Shown: positions 20,456 to 30,167, numbered from the stretch's first letter. The stretch is 64,000 nucleotides of DNA from Mesorhizobium qingshengii (GCF_027563465.1 NZ_JAPFQA010000004.1:248001-312000); one strand, 5' to 3'. Notes: a model not told the origin generated them from the sequence alone. A program made the numbers and translations.

Positions 20456-23260
20456 TTGACCGACCAGAAGACACCGCGCGGCGCCGACGGCGGCCCCACC
20501 GGCATTGAGCCGATATCCATCGTCGAGGAGATGCAGCGCTCCTATCTCGATTACGCCATGAGCGTGATCGTCAGCCGCGCGCTGCCCGACGTGCGCGACG
20601 GCCTGAAGCCGGTGCATCGCCGCATACTCTTCGCCTCGCATGAGAGCGGTTACCACTGGAACCGCAAATATGTGAAGTCGGCCCGCCCGGTCGCCGACGT
20701 GATGGGTAAATACCATCCGCATGGCGACGCCTCCATCTATGACGCCTTGGTGCGCATGGCGCAGGACTGGTCGCTGCGCGTGCCGCTGATCGACGGGCAG
20801 GGCAATTTCGGCTCGATCGACGGCGATCCGCCGGCGGCGATGCGCTACACCGAATCGCGACTGACCAAGGTCGCGCATGAGTTGCTCGAGGACATCGACA
20901 AGGAAACCGTCGATTTCCAGGACACCTATGATGCCTCCGGCAGCGAACCGAAAGTGCTGCCGGCACGGTTCCCCAATCTGCTGGTCAATGGCTCCGGCGG
21001 CATCGCCGTCGGCATGGCGACAAACATCCCGCCGCACAATCTCGGCGAAGTCTGCAACGGCGCGATCGCCATCATCGACAATCCGGCGATCGACCTGCCG
21101 GCGCTGATGGAGATCATCCCGGGACCGGATTTCCCGACCGGCGGTATCGTGCTTGGCCGTTCCGGCATCTACAGCGCCTATGCGACCGGCCGTGGCTCGA
21201 TCGTCATGCGTGGCAAGGTCAACATCGAACAGCGCGGCAATGACCGCGAGTCGATCATCATCACCGAGGTTCCCTACCAGGTGAACAAGTCGTCGATGAT
21301 CGAGAAGATGGCCGAGCTGGTGCGCGACAAGCGCATCGAGGGCATTTCCGACATTCGCGACGAGAGCGACCGTCAGGGCTACCGCGTCGTCATCGAGCTG
21401 AAGCGCGACGCCGTCGCCGACGTCATTCTCAACCAGCTTTACCGCTTCACGCCGCTGCAGACGTCTTTCGGCGCCAATATGGTGGCGCTGAACGGCGGCA
21501 AGCCGGAACTGATGACGCTGACCGACATGCTGAAGGCCTTTGTGGCCTTCCGCGAGGAGGTGATCACCCGGCGCACCAAATTCCTGCTGCGCAAGGCGCG
21601 TGACCGTGCCCATGTGCTGGTCGGTCTGGCGATCGCCGTCGCCAATATCGACGAGGTCATCAAACTGATCCGCACCGCGCCCGATCCGCAGACGGCGCGC
21701 GAGCAGTTGATGGAGCGGCGCTGGCCGTCCGGCGATGTTGAATCGCTGATCCTTTTGATCGACGATCCGCGCCATCGTATCAATGAGGACGGCACCTACA
21801 ATCTGTCCGAGGAGCAGGCGCGCGCCATCCTCGAGTTGCGCCTGCAGCGCCTGACCGCGCTCGGCCGTGACGAAATCGCCGACGAGTTGAACACGATCGG
21901 CGCCGAAATCATCGACTATCTCGACATCCTGTCGTCTCGGGCCCGCGTCCAGCAGATCGTCAAGGACGAGCTTGCCGCAGTGCGCGACGAGTTCGGCACG
22001 CCACGCCGCACCGAACTCACCGACGGCGGCGCGGACATGGAAGACGAGGACCTGATCCAGCGCGAGGACATGGTCGTGACGGTGAGCCATTCCGGCTACA
22101 TCAAGCGTGTTCCGTTGTCGCTCTACCGGGCGCAGCGCCGCGGCGGCAAGGGCCGCTCCGGCATGTCGACCAAGGAAGAGGATTTCGTCACCCGGCTGTT
22201 CGTCGCCAACACGCACACGCCGGTGCTGTTCTTCTCCTCGCGCGGCATCGTCTACAAGGAGAAGGTCTGGCGGCTGCCGATCGGCAACCCGCAGTCGCGC
22301 GGCAAGGCGTTGATCAACATGCTGCCGCTGGAACAAGGCGAGCGCATCACCACCATCATGCCGTTGCCCGAGGACGAGACGAGCTGGGGCGAGCTCGACG
22401 TGATGTTCGCCACCACGCGCGGTACCGTGCGCCGCAACAAGCTCTCCGACTTCGTCCAGGTCAACCGCAACGGCAAGATCGCCATGAAGCTGGAGGAGGA
22501 GGGCGACGAGATTCTCGGCGTCGAGACCTGCACCGACAATGATGACGTGCTTCTGACCGCCAGCTCCGGCCAGTGCATACGCTTTTCGGTCGGCGACGTG
22601 CGCGTTTTCCAGAGCCGCAACTCGGTCGGTGTGCGTGGCATCGCCATGGCCGAGACCGACAGGGTGATTTCCATGGCGGTGATCGAGAATGTCGATGCGC
22701 CACCGGCGGAACGCGCTGCCTATCTCAAGCGAGCGGCGGCCGAACGGCGGCTTGCCGCCGGCATCGCCGCCGGCGAAGAGGAAGAGATCGCGCTGACCAA
22801 CGAAGAGGTCGGCGAGGAGACGGAGCTTTCCGATGAACGCTACGAGTTCCTGAAGGCACACGAGCAGTACGTGCTGACGGTGACCGAATATGGCTACGGC
22901 AAGCGCTCCTCGTCCTATGACTTCCGGCTGACCGGGCGCGGCGGCAAGGGCATCCGTGCCACCGACGTTTCGAAGACGGCCGAGATTGGCAGGCTGGTGG
23001 CGACCTTCCCGGTCGGCAACGACGATCAGATCATGCTTGTGTCGGACGGCGGCACCGTGATCCGGGTGCCGGTCAACGGCATCCGTTTCGCCAGCCGCGC
23101 CACCAAGGGCGTGACCATCTTCAACACGGCAGAAGGTGAAAAGGTGGTTTCGGTCGAACGGATATCGGAACCGCAATCGGACGAGGAGACCGAAGAGAGT
23201 GTCGAGGGCGGTGCCGTGACAGATCCGGTGGCGGACACAGGCCCGGATGGCGCGGCGTAA
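20456..23260 (+). CDS. gyrA: DNA gyrase subunit A
   Basis: Cuts and rejoins DNA in the gyrase heterotetramer. 934 aa. Initiation is at TTG (20456): an in-frame TGA lies just upstream and the next ATG would remove conserved sequence. The catalytic Tyr131 is in RYTESRL. The quinolone-determining region reads [14 protein letters not shown], with Ala92 where E. coli has Ser83 and Asp96 at the Asp87 position. The C-terminal beta-pinwheel region contains the GyrA-box-like [10 protein letters not shown] ~60-residue acidic insertion near residue 760-800 ([20 protein letters not shown]) is a lineage feature. Convergent with a small gene downstream. Confidence 0.98.
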   Translation: MTDQKTPRGADGGPTGIEPISIVEEMQRSYLDYAMSVIVSRALPDVRDGLKPVHRRILFASHESGYHWNRKYVKSARPVADVMGKYHPHGDASIYDALVRMAQDWSLRVPLIDGQGNFGSIDGDPPAAMRYTESRLTKVAHELLEDIDKETVDFQDTYDASGSEPKVLPARFPNLLVNGSGGIAVGMATNIPPHNLGEVCNGAIAIIDNPAIDLPALMEIIPGPDFPTGGIVLGRSGIYSAYATGRGSIVMRGKVNIEQRGNDRESIIITEVPYQVNKSSMIEKMAELVRDKRIEGISDIRDESDRQGYRVVIELKRDAVADVILNQLYRFTPLQTSFGANMVALNGGKPELMTLTDMLKAFVAFREEVITRRTKFLLRKARDRAHVLVGLAIAVANIDEVIKLIRTAPDPQTAREQLMERRWPSGDVESLILLIDDPRHRINEDGTYNLSEEQARAILELRLQRLTALGRDEIADELNTIGAEIIDYLDILSSRARVQQIVKDELAAVRDEFGTPRRTELTDGGADMEDEDLIQREDMVVTVSHSGYIKRVPLSLYRAQRRGGKGRSGMSTKEEDFVTRLFVANTHTPVLFFSSRGIVYKEKVWRLPIGNPQSRGKALINMLPLEQGERITTIMPLPEDETSWGELDVMFATTRGTVRRNKLSDFVQVNRNGKIAMKLEEEGDEILGVETCTDNDDVLLTASSGQCIRFSVGDVRVFQSRNSVGVRGIAMAETDRVISMAVIENVDAPPAERAAYLKRAAAERRLAAGIAAGEEEEIALTNEEVGEETELSDERYEFLKAHEQYVLTVTEYGYGKRSSSYDFRLTGRGGKGIRATDVSKTAEIGRLVATFPVGNDDQIMLVSDGGTVIRVPVNGIRFASRATKGVTIFNTAEGEKVVSVERISEPQSDEETEESVEGGAVTDPVADTGPDGAA

Positions 23261-23288
23261 GTCCGGCGGCGGGTTTTGACATAGCAAC

Positions 23289-23306
23289 GCCGGCCCTTCG
23301 GCCGGC
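23289..23306. terminator. Hairpin between convergent gyrA and a small gene
   Basis: GCCGGC, loop CCTTCG, GCCGGC. A tetraloop-like stem 28 bases after the gyrA stop with no long T run. As it sits between convergent genes it could serve both. Confidence 0.45.
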
Positions 23307-23328
23307 GCGGTAGCAAGTTCCGCCGATA

Positions 23329-23481
23329 TTAGTAGTGACGGTACGGCTTGCGGGGGCCGAAGCCTTCGAAGCGCTTGGTGTTGGCCTTGACGCGGACGCG
23401 TTGAGCCTCCTGATGCAGCCCGAATACGGTGGCGATCAGCATGGCGACTGTCATTGCGGTGGCGAGCATGTAGATCAGCAT
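23329..23481 (-). CDS. Small membrane-anchored hypothetical protein (50 aa)
   Basis: 50 residues: an N-terminal membrane span (MLIYMLATAMTVAMLIATVF), then a basic tail ending FGPRKPYRHY. An in-frame TAA and a clear minus-strand GGAGAA before the ATG support it. I recognise this basic-tailed single-span type as a recurring rhizobial hypothetical next to gyrA; function unknown. Confidence 0.6.
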   Translation of the reverse strand: MLIYMLATAMTVAMLIATVFGLHQEAQRVRVKANTKRFEGFGPRKPYRHY

Positions 23482-23675
23482 GTGCGTGTTCTCCTGCGCC
23501 TTATAACGGATAGATGGGATTTTGGTTTCATCTTATTAGGGTGCAACCTAGTGAACGCTGCGTGAAGGCTTCGTGATCAGCGTGTTCATCTGTCGTTCAC
23601 GCGCCGGAAAAGGTTCACGGCCGGCACACCAATCAGATTTGCCTTTGCGAGAGAGGCTCGCTAGAAGCACCAGCC

Positions 23676-24176
23676 ATGATCGAACGCATCGCCCTCTATG
23701 CCGGCTCCTTCGACCCGTTGACCAACGGCCATCTCGACGTGCTGAAGGCGTCGCTGGCCGTGGCCGACATCGTTTATGCGGCGATCGGCATCCATCCCGG
23801 CAAGACACCGCTGTTTTCCTTCGAGGAACGGGTGAGGCTGATCGAGACGGCTGCCAATGCGGAATTCGGCCACGATGGCGCCCGCATCAAGGTTGTCGCC
23901 TTCGACGGGCTGGTCATCGATGCCGCCAGGAAACAGGGCGCCTCGATCATGATCCGCGGCCTGCGCGACGGCACCGACCTCGACTATGAGATGCAGATGG
24001 CCGGCATGAACGAGACCATGGCGCCTGAGCTGCAGACGGTTTTTCTGCCCGCCAGTCCCTCCGTGCGCACCATTACCGCCACACTTGTCCGCCAGATTGC
24101 TTCGATGGGAGGCGATATCCGCCCCTTCGTGCCGGCGGCGGTTGCCGGTGCGCTCACCGCCAAATTCGCAAAATAA
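23676..24176 (+). CDS. coaD: Pantetheine-phosphate adenylyltransferase
   Basis: Transfers AMP from ATP to 4'-phosphopantetheine, the penultimate step of coenzyme A synthesis. 166 aa, usual length. The nucleotidyltransferase motif is [16 protein letters not shown] (TxGH-type ATP-binding site), and the C-terminal [14 protein letters not shown] corresponds to the ISSTxVR motif. The [18 protein letters not shown] stretch is diagnostic of PPAT. It begins a same-strand run with two cyclophilins, a DMT protein, queA and tgt. Confidence 0.96.
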   Translation: MIERIALYAGSFDPLTNGHLDVLKASLAVADIVYAAIGIHPGKTPLFSFEERVRLIETAANAEFGHDGARIKVVAFDGLVIDAARKQGASIMIRGLRDGTDLDYEMQMAGMNETMAPELQTVFLPASPSVRTITATLVRQIASMGGDIRPFVPAAVAGALTAKFAK

Positions 24177-24193
24177 GTTCCTCGGAGAAGATC

Positions 24194-24781
24194 ATGCAGC
24201 TGAAGAAGCTCGCCTCGTTCCTCATTGTGCTGGCCGGTCTGGTGACCGCATCGGTTTCGGCTTTCGCCGCAGATCCGGAAAACACCATGATCATCACGCT
24301 GAAGGACGGCGACGTCACCATTGCGCTGAGGCCCGACCTCGCGCCCAAGCATGTCGCCCAGATCAAGAAGCTGGTGCGCCAGGGCGCCTATGACGATGTC
24401 GCCTTCCACCGCGTCATCGACGGCTTCATGGCACAGACCGGCGACGTCAAGTTCGGCAACATGAAGAAAGGCTTCAGCGCGGAGGCCGTCGGCACCGGCG
24501 GCTCCGATCTGCCCGACCTGCCGGCCGAATTCTCGCAAACCGAGCACTATAAGCGCGGCGTGGTCGGCATGGCCCGCTCGCAGGACCCCAACTCCGCCAA
24601 TTCGCAGTTCTTCATCATGTTCGCGCCAGCGCCGCCGCTCGATGGCCAGTACACCATCGTCGGCAATGTCGTCAGCGGCATGGAACTGGTGGACCATATC
24701 AAGAAGGGCGACGAAGCGGACAACGGTACGGTCACCGATCCCGACCGGATGATCAAAGTGCGCATCGCCGCCGACAAATAA
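24194..24781 (+). CDS. Peptidylprolyl isomerase, exported cyclophilin
   Basis: 195 aa cyclophilin-type prolyl isomerase with an N-terminal signal peptide (KLASFLIVLAGLVTASVSAF, cleaved near FAAD), so it acts in the periplasm. Core motifs: VAFHRVIDGFMAQTGD and ARSQDPNSANSQFFIMF, containing the catalytic Arg and the Gln/Phe pocket residues. It sits 17 bases after coaD and 27 before a cytoplasmic paralogue, with which it shares about half its residues. Confidence 0.93.
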   Translation: MQLKKLASFLIVLAGLVTASVSAFAADPENTMIITLKDGDVTIALRPDLAPKHVAQIKKLVRQGAYDDVAFHRVIDGFMAQTGDVKFGNMKKGFSAEAVGTGGSDLPDLPAEFSQTEHYKRGVVGMARSQDPNSANSQFFIMFAPAPPLDGQYTIVGNVVSGMELVDHIKKGDEADNGTVTDPDRMIKVRIAADK

Positions 24782-24808
24782 ATCTGTTTTCTCAAAAGGA
24801 TATCTGAC

Positions 24809-25321
24809 ATGGCCGAAATCAAGGACCGCGAGAACGCGCTCATCATGGAAACGACCAAGGGCAAGGTCGTCATTGAACTTTTCCCCGACCTGGCACCCGG
24901 CCACGTTGCCCGCATCAAGGAACTGGCCCGCGAAGGCGCCTATGACGGCGTGGTCTTCCACCGCGTCATCGAGGGCTTCATGGCGCAGACCGGCGACGTC
25001 AAGTTCGGCAATTCCAGCAAGCCCACATTTGCCCCGTCCCAGGCTGGCATGGGCGGCTCCGAGAAGCCGGACCTGAAGGCCGAATTCTCCAACGCCAACC
25101 ATGGCCGCGGCACCTGCTCGATGGCCCGTTCGCAGAACCCGAACTCGGCCAACTCGCAGTTCTTCATCTGCTTCGACGATGCCGCATTCCTCAACCGCCA
25201 GTACACGGTCTGGGGCCAGGTCATCGAAGGCATGGATAATGTCGACAAGATCAAGCGCGGCGAGCCGGTGCAGGATCCCGACAAGATCGTGTCGCTGAAG
25301 GTCGCGGCAGACGTCAAGTAA
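24809..25321 (+). CDS. Peptidylprolyl isomerase, cytoplasmic cyclophilin
   Basis: 170 aa cyclophilin without signal peptide, hence cytoplasmic. VVFHRVIEGFMAQTGDVKFG and ARSQNPNSANSQFFICF carry the catalytic Arg and substrate-pocket residues. It is the tandem paralogue of the exported cyclophilin just upstream; the pair probably arose by duplication before acquisition or loss of the signal sequence. AAAGGATAT precedes the ATG. Confidence 0.93.
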   Translation: MAEIKDRENALIMETTKGKVVIELFPDLAPGHVARIKELAREGAYDGVVFHRVIEGFMAQTGDVKFGNSSKPTFAPSQAGMGGSEKPDLKAEFSNANHGRGTCSMARSQNPNSANSQFFICFDDAAFLNRQYTVWGQVIEGMDNVDKIKRGEPVQDPDKIVSLKVAADVK

Positions 25322-25333
25322 GGCGAAACGACA

Positions 25334-25783
25334 ATGATGGGCGTCGTCTGGTCGCTTCTCGGCATCCTGTCCGGCGCCTTCATCGCCATTCAGGCGCCGA
25401 TCAACTCGCAGTTGGCGCGCGGCCTGGGGCTCCCGGTCGCGGCGGCGGCCTTTTCGTTCCTGTCGGGCGCGGTCGTGCTCGGCATCATTTCCGTCCTGGT
25501 GGTGAAGCTGCAAGGCATTTCGCTCGACTGGAAGGCGCCGGCACCATGGCTGTTCGTGGCCGGCGGCATGCTCGGCGGCTTCTATGTCACGCTGTCGACG
25601 ATCCTGACGCCGCGCATCGGTGCCGCTGCCCTGATGGCGTTTCTCGTGGCCGGCCAGTTGCTGGCCGGCATGCTCATCGACCGTGTCGGCTTCCTGGGCG
25701 TCGCGGTGCGTGAGATCTCGCTCGGCCGCGTCGCTGGCGCGGTGCTGCTGCTGGCCGGAGCGCTGCTCGTCCGGCTCTACTGA
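25334..25783 (+). CDS. DMT family (DUF606/YdcZ-like) membrane protein
   Basis: 149 aa with five hydrophobic segments, about half the size of a full EamA transporter. It opens with [20 protein letters not shown] followed by [19 protein letters not shown], the DUF606 pattern with its conserved Gln and Asn. Such proteins probably act as dimers; substrate unknown. Its stop TGA overlaps the queA ATG by one base, so translation of the two is coupled, though no functional link is known. Confidence 0.8.
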   Translation: MMGVVWSLLGILSGAFIAIQAPINSQLARGLGLPVAAAAFSFLSGAVVLGIISVLVVKLQGISLDWKAPAPWLFVAGGMLGGFYVTLSTILTPRIGAAALMAFLVAGQLLAGMLIDRVGFLGVAVREISLGRVAGAVLLLAGALLVRLY

Positions 25784-26871
25784 TGCGCGTTGATCTCTTT
25801 GACTTTGATCTGCCGGAGGAGCGCATCGCGCTGCGCCCGGCAGAGCCGCGCGATCGCGCCAGGATGCTGGTGGTCAAGCCCGGCGAGGGGCTCGATGACC
25901 GGACGGTTGGCGATTTGCCTTCCTTGCTCCGCACCGGCGACGTGCTGGTTTTCAACGACACCAAGGTTATTCCGGCTCAACTCAAAGGCTTCAGACGGCG
26001 CGGCGAAGCGGTGGCGCAAGTCGAAGCCACGCTGCACATGCGCATGGCTCCGGATCGCTGGCTGGCCTTCATGCGGCCGGGCAAGCGCATTGCCGCCGGC
26101 GACCGCATCCATTTCGGCCATGACGGCAATTCCTGTTTCCTCGGCCAGCTCGATGCCACGGTGATCGAGAAAGGCGAGGGCGGCGAGGCACTGCTTGGCT
26201 TCGATCTGTCGGGGCCCTTCCTGGACGAAGCACTGCATGCGGTCGGCCACATTCCGCTGCCGCCGTATATCGCCTCGAAGCGCGACGACGACGAGCGTGA
26301 CCGAGCTGACTACCAGACCATCTACGCCAGGGAAGAAGGCGCCGTTGCGGCGCCCACGGCGGGCCTGCATTTCACGCCGGAGCTTTTTGCGGCTCTTGAT
26401 GCCAGGGGTGTCGAACGCCGCTTCGTCACTCTTCATGTCGGTGCCGGCACGTTCCTGCCGGTGAAGGCAGACGACACCGCCGACCACAAGATGCATGCCG
26501 AGATCGGTTCGGTCAGCGAGGCCACCGCCGACGCGCTGAACGCGGCCAAGGCGAGGGGCGGGCGCATCGTCGCCGTCGGCACGACCTCGCTGCGCCTGCT
26601 GGAGAGTGCCGCGCGTGAGGACGGCACTCTGGCTGCCTGGTCCGGCCCGACCGACATCTTCATCACGCCCGGCTACCGCTTTCGCACCGCCGATATGCTG
26701 ATGACCAATTTCCATCTGCCGCGCTCGACGCTGTTCATGCTGGTTTCGGCCTTCAGCGGCCTCGACACGATGCGCGCGGCCTATGCGCATGCCATCGAGA
26801 ACCGCTACAGATTCTATTCCTATGGCGACGCAAGCCTGCTTTATCGAGCGGAGACGAGCGATGGACGATGA
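25783..26871 (+). CDS. queA: S-adenosylmethionine:tRNA ribosyltransferase-isomerase
   Basis: Adds the epoxycyclopentane group, derived from SAM, to preQ1 in tRNA, the step after Tgt in queuosine synthesis. 362 aa, typical length. Conserved segments: [20 protein letters not shown] at the start, [30 protein letters not shown] (active-site region) and [11 protein letters not shown]. It is followed by a small gene and tgt in an overlapping run, giving two queuosine enzymes in one operon. Confidence 0.96.
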   Translation: MRVDLFDFDLPEERIALRPAEPRDRARMLVVKPGEGLDDRTVGDLPSLLRTGDVLVFNDTKVIPAQLKGFRRRGEAVAQVEATLHMRMAPDRWLAFMRPGKRIAAGDRIHFGHDGNSCFLGQLDATVIEKGEGGEALLGFDLSGPFLDEALHAVGHIPLPPYIASKRDDDERDRADYQTIYAREEGAVAAPTAGLHFTPELFAALDARGVERRFVTLHVGAGTFLPVKADDTADHKMHAEIGSVSEATADALNAAKARGGRIVAVGTTSLRLLESAAREDGTLAAWSGPTDIFITPGYRFRTADMLMTNFHLPRSTLFMLVSAFSGLDTMRAAYAHAIENRYRFYSYGDASLLYRAETSDGR

Positions 26872-27130
26872 TCTCGACGGCCTGGACCGCGACGCACTGA
26901 TCGTGGAAATCAGGAAATTGCGCGCCGGCATTCGCCAGCATCGTGATGCCACCGGGCATGACCTCTGTTGGCATCATCCCGACCTGTGGAACCTTTTGCC
27001 AGAAAAGATCGAGCCGGCGATCGCCGTGCCGCCGTGGCCAAAATTCATGCGGGGCTGCATCCGCTACCGCCAGTCGCTCGACGAACAGGCTGCGGGCGCG
27101 CCGCTACATGACAAGGAATTCAATGGCTAA
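26861..27130 (+). CDS. Small conserved protein between queA and tgt (89 aa)
   Basis: 89 aa from the ATG at 26861, overlapping the queA end by 11 bases and the tgt start by 8. An acidic N-terminus ([20 protein letters not shown]) with a predicted helix is followed by a [20 protein letters not shown] segment and [20 protein letters not shown]. The HHPDLW region with nearby Cys and His could bind metal, but this is only a guess. The position suggests co-expression with tRNA-queuosine genes; function unknown. Confidence 0.65.
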   Translation: MDDDLDGLDRDALIVEIRKLRAGIRQHRDATGHDLCWHHPDLWNLLPEKIEPAIAVPPWPKFMRGCIRYRQSLDEQAAGAPLHDKEFNG

Positions 27131-28253
27131 GCCGTTCACCTTCAAGGTTCTGGCGACCGACGGCAAGGCGCGGCGCGGTGTGATCGACATGCCGCGCGGC
27201 GAGATCCGCACGCCGGCCTTCATGCCGGTCGGCACCGGCGGCACGGTCAAGGCGATGTACATGGACCAGGTCCGTGGCGTTGGCGCCGACATCATCCTCG
27301 GCAACACCTACCATCTCATGCTGCGGCCCGGCGCGGAGCGTGTGGCGCGGCTCGGCGGCTTGCATGAATTCGCCCGCTGGCCGCATCCCATCCTGACCGA
27401 CAGCGGCGGCTTCCAGGTGATGTCGCTGTCGAAACTGCGAAAGCTGACCGAGAAGGGCGTCACCTTCCGCTCGCATATCGACGGCGCGGCCTACGAGATG
27501 TCGCCGGAGCGCTCGATCGAGATCCAGGGGCTGCTCGATTCCGATATCCAGATGCAACTCGACGAATGCACGGCGCTGCCGGCCGAGATGAAGGAGATCG
27601 AGCGCGCGATGGAGCTATCGCTGCGCTGGGCCGAGCGCTGCAAGACGGCCTTTGGCGACCAGCCGGACAAGGCAATGTTCGGCATCGTGCAAGGCGGCGA
27701 CAACGCGGCCCTCAGGCTGCGGTCGGCGCAGGCGCTTAGCGCGATGGAGTTGAAGGGCTATGCCGTTGGTGGCCTGGCCGTCGGCGAGCCGCAAGCAGTG
27801 ATGCTCGAGATGCTCGACATCACCTGTCCGGAACTGCCGGCGGACAAGCCACGCTATCTGATGGGCGTCGGCACGCCGGACGACATCCTGAAATCGGTGG
27901 CGCGCGGCATCGACATGTTCGATTGCGTTATGCCGACACGGGCCGGCCGCCATGGCCTGGCCTACACCAGGCGCGGCAAGGTCAATCTGCGCAACGCCCG
28001 CCATGCCGACGATCCGCGCCCGCTCGACGAGGAAAGCGACTGCCCCGCCGCCCGGGATTACTCACGCGCCTATCTGCACCATCTGGTGCGCTCGCAAGAG
28101 GCGCTCGGCGCCATGCTTTTGACCTGGAACAATCTTTCCTATTATCAAAAGCTCATGCAGGACATCCGCGTCGCGATCGAAGCCGGCGGCTTCGAGACGC
28201 GCACGGCGGAGATTTCCGAAGGCTGGGCGAGGGGCGATATTCCTGCCCTTTGA
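27123..28253 (+). CDS. tgt: tRNA-guanine transglycosylase
   Basis: Exchanges guanine-34 for preQ1 in GUN-anticodon tRNAs. 376 aa. Catalytic and substrate segments are intact: [11 protein letters not shown] (general-base Asp), [18 protein letters not shown] and [14 protein letters not shown] (nucleophile Asp). The zinc site is not: the CxCx2C-H ligands of the Zymomonas enzyme align with Ser305, Cys307, Ala310 and Asn336. Start is the ATG at 27123, where family homology begins, with an AAGGA five bases upstream. Confidence 0.95.
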   Translation: MAKPFTFKVLATDGKARRGVIDMPRGEIRTPAFMPVGTGGTVKAMYMDQVRGVGADIILGNTYHLMLRPGAERVARLGGLHEFARWPHPILTDSGGFQVMSLSKLRKLTEKGVTFRSHIDGAAYEMSPERSIEIQGLLDSDIQMQLDECTALPAEMKEIERAMELSLRWAERCKTAFGDQPDKAMFGIVQGGDNAALRLRSAQALSAMELKGYAVGGLAVGEPQAVMLEMLDITCPELPADKPRYLMGVGTPDDILKSVARGIDMFDCVMPTRAGRHGLAYTRRGKVNLRNARHADDPRPLDEESDCPAARDYSRAYLHHLVRSQEALGAMLLTWNNLSYYQKLMQDIRVAIEAGGFETRTAEISEGWARGDIPAL

Positions 28254-28327
28254 ATGAAGCATGCGTCTGCTTGACAAGGATTGACGGGTCGACTGTCCGG
28301 ACGCAGAGTCCGGTCGGGGGTCAAGCC

Positions 28328-29053
28328 ATGACCGTGACGTACGACTTTGGCGGCAAGACCGCGATCGTGACTGGCGGATCAAGGGGGATCGGCAAAGCCA
28401 TTGCCGTACAGTTGATGCTGTCCGGTGCCGATGTCTGGATATGGGATGCAGATCCCTTGCCTCTCGATGGCGCTCATTGCCAGACTGTCGACGTGACCAA
28501 GGCACACCAGATAAAGGACGCCTTGGCTGCGGTCACAGCCGAAGACAGGCGGATCGATATCGTCATCAACAATGCAGGCTACCTTGGCAGCTATCGCGGG
28601 TTCGATGCCTTCGATCCGACCGAGTGGCAACGGATCGTCGGCGTCAACCTGATGGGCGTTTTCGAAGTCACGCACCAGGTTCTGCCGATCATGCGCAAGG
28701 CCAGGAGTGGTCGTATCGTCAATATGGGTTCACTGGCTGGCAAGGAAGGACTGCCGAACCTCGCAGCCTATTCCGCGGCAAGCGCAGGTGTCATTGCCTT
28801 CACGAAAGCATTGTCGCGCGAGGTCAGTGACACCGATATCCGCGTCAATTGCGTCGCGCCGGGGCCGATCGATACCGAGCTCATCAGGCGCCTTGGCAAC
28901 GATGTCGTCAACGACATGATCAACGCCAGTCCGCTCAGGCGCCTCGGCTCCGCGGATGAAGTCGCGGCATTGGTGCTTTGGCTATGCTCCGATGCCAGCT
29001 CGTTCAACACTGGGGCGGTGTTCGACATGTCGGGCGGCAGAGCGCGCTATTGA
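28328..29053 (+). CDS. Short-chain dehydrogenase/reductase family protein with altered active site
   Basis: 241 aa Rossmann-fold protein. NAD(P)-binding motif VTGGSRGIG (residues 14-22), NNAG (81-84), Asn107, Ser135 and Tyr148 are present, but the YxxxK motif reads YSAAS, so the catalytic lysine position (152) is serine. Near the C-terminus it has the usual PLRRLGSADEVAALVLWLCS segment. It may bind nucleotide without the normal oxidoreductase activity, or use another residue. Sequence otherwise looks like sugar- or 3-oxoacyl-type SDRs. Monocistronic. Confidence 0.85.
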   Translation: MTVTYDFGGKTAIVTGGSRGIGKAIAVQLMLSGADVWIWDADPLPLDGAHCQTVDVTKAHQIKDALAAVTAEDRRIDIVINNAGYLGSYRGFDAFDPTEWQRIVGVNLMGVFEVTHQVLPIMRKARSGRIVNMGSLAGKEGLPNLAAYSAASAGVIAFTKALSREVSDTDIRVNCVAPGPIDTELIRRLGNDVVNDMINASPLRRLGSADEVAALVLWLCSDASSFNTGAVFDMSGGRARY

Positions 29054-29064
29054 GCCTTCTCTGC

Positions 29065-29484
29065 TCAGGTGCTGAGCGAATTCGACGCGCGCAGGCTGCA
29101 GCCAGTGATCTGGAACGTACCGTCGGGCTGTTGCTGCAGTGTGTAGACTGCCTCGTAGTCCTTGCCGTCCGGCCCAACGATCAGCACCTGCTGGACGATC
29201 GAACCCGGGCTCGTCTCCTCGACCTTGCCGAAGGAGTAGGTCTGTGGCTTGCGCACCGGCGGGTAGCCGTTGGTCACCATGTTCATGAAGGTGTCGACGG
29301 TCGGGAAGATCTGCTTCACGTTGGGCGCCGCGAAACTGTAGGCGGTGGCGCCGTCATTGGCGATGAACGCTTTCAACTGGCCGTCGATGGCTGCTTGCGC
29401 CGCCTTGACCTCTGTATCGCCGGCAAACGCCGACGAGGCCAGGATGAGCGGAACGAACGCGAATGCGAAAAACATGCGGCGCAT
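29065..29484 (-). CDS. DUF4864 family exported protein
   Basis: 139 aa with a signal peptide (MRRMFFAFAFVPLILASSAF, cut near AFAGD). The mature domain is a small alpha-plus-beta fold of the NTF2-like kind: AAIDGQLKAFIANDGATAYS, then FMNMVTNGYPPVRKPQTYSF and EAVYTLQQQPDGTFQITGC. These match DUF4864. Function unknown. Convergent with the SDR gene, separated by 11 bases. Confidence 0.75.
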   Translation of the reverse strand: MRRMFFAFAFVPLILASSAFAGDTEVKAAQAAIDGQLKAFIANDGATAYSFAAPNVKQIFPTVDTFMNMVTNGYPPVRKPQTYSFGKVEETSPGSIVQQVLIVGPDGKDYEAVYTLQQQPDGTFQITGCSLRASNSLST

Positions 29485-29569
29485 GGCCTGTCTCCGTTGC
29501 CCTCGAAAAGCCGCCTCCAGAAAAACTGTTCCAGGAGGCATCCTAACATACGCTTGGCGACGGTTCACG

Positions 29570-29883
29570 GTTTCAGCGGGATCGAATATTCGTCCAGCCT
29601 CGGCGTATTTCCTGTGGTTGAGCTTCCATCAAGGCGGGTCGCTCGTCGTGGTCCGGGGCGGGAGCGTGCAAGCCATGGGACGAATGATGTTCACACAGCC
29701 CGTCGACCGGCGCCCTTTTTGCTGAAGGGTGCTGCCAGCCTTGCCGTCTTGGCCGCTTTGCCGGCCTGGGCGGAGAATTCTCCGACGGTCAGCGCTGGCC
29801 GAGTACGGATTCCAGCGCTTGAAAGCCCGCCTCCAGTCTGCCAGAAGGGCCGCTTGGACTTGGAAGTTTAGCGGGACGAAGCC
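29570..29883 (+). pseudogene. Intergenic stretch with a possible remnant of a Tat-type signal peptide
   Basis: No intact gene. From 29677 an ATG-led frame gives MFTQPVDRRPF and stops; in the next frame from ~29718 comes FLLKGAASLAVLAALPAWAE, which looks like the hydrophobic core and cleavage site of a twin-arginine signal. A one-base shift would join them. Nothing recognisable follows before the stop at 29871. It may be the decayed start of an exported protein, or coincidence. Confidence 0.25.
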
Positions 29884-30120
29884 ATGAAGGCGTTTTTCGT
29901 GCAGATCAAATGCGAGCTGGGCAAATCCTATGAGGTTGCCAGCGCGCTCGCCGATGCCGAGATCGCCTCGGAAATCTACTCCACCGCCGGCAACTACGAT
30001 CTGCTCGCCAAATTCTATGTCGACGATGAGGAAGACGTCGGGCATTTCGTCAACGAGAAGGTGCAGGTTCTCCCCGGCATCAAGGACACGTTCACCGTCG
30101 TCACGTTCCGCGCCTTCTAG
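29884..30120 (+). CDS. Stand-alone Lrp/AsnC ligand-binding (RAM) domain protein
   Basis: 78 aa: the whole protein is one RAM-type alpha/beta sandwich (MKAFFVQIKCELGKSYEVAS, SEIYSTAGNYDLLAKFYVDD, LPGIKDTFTVVTFRAF) without the DNA-binding helix-turn-helix of full Lrp. Such proteins form rings that bind amino acids or small effectors and may tune other regulators. The start ATG follows a GGGACGA. The stop TAG is part of a long palindrome. Confidence 0.8.
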   Translation: MKAFFVQIKCELGKSYEVASALADAEIASEIYSTAGNYDLLAKFYVDDEEDVGHFVNEKVQVLPGIKDTFTVVTFRAF

Positions 30121-30156
30121 AGCCTGTTCGATCCCGATGGAATCGGGATGGCTCTA
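30118..30156. repeat. Long interrupted palindrome at the end of the Lrp-domain gene
   Basis: Outer arms TAGAGCC and GGCTCTA, inner arms ATCCCGAT and ATCGGGAT around a GGA loop. The first three bases are the stop codon of the gene before it. It could act as a terminator or be a mobile palindromic unit; there is no T run. Confidence 0.6.
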
Positions 30157-30167
30157 TCTGTCTGTTC

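Noticed and set aside
20354-23287. 977-codon open frame opposite gyrA
   Set aside because: Mirror of gyrA codon bias; no recognisable domain and low-complexity His/Asp/Val-rich translation.
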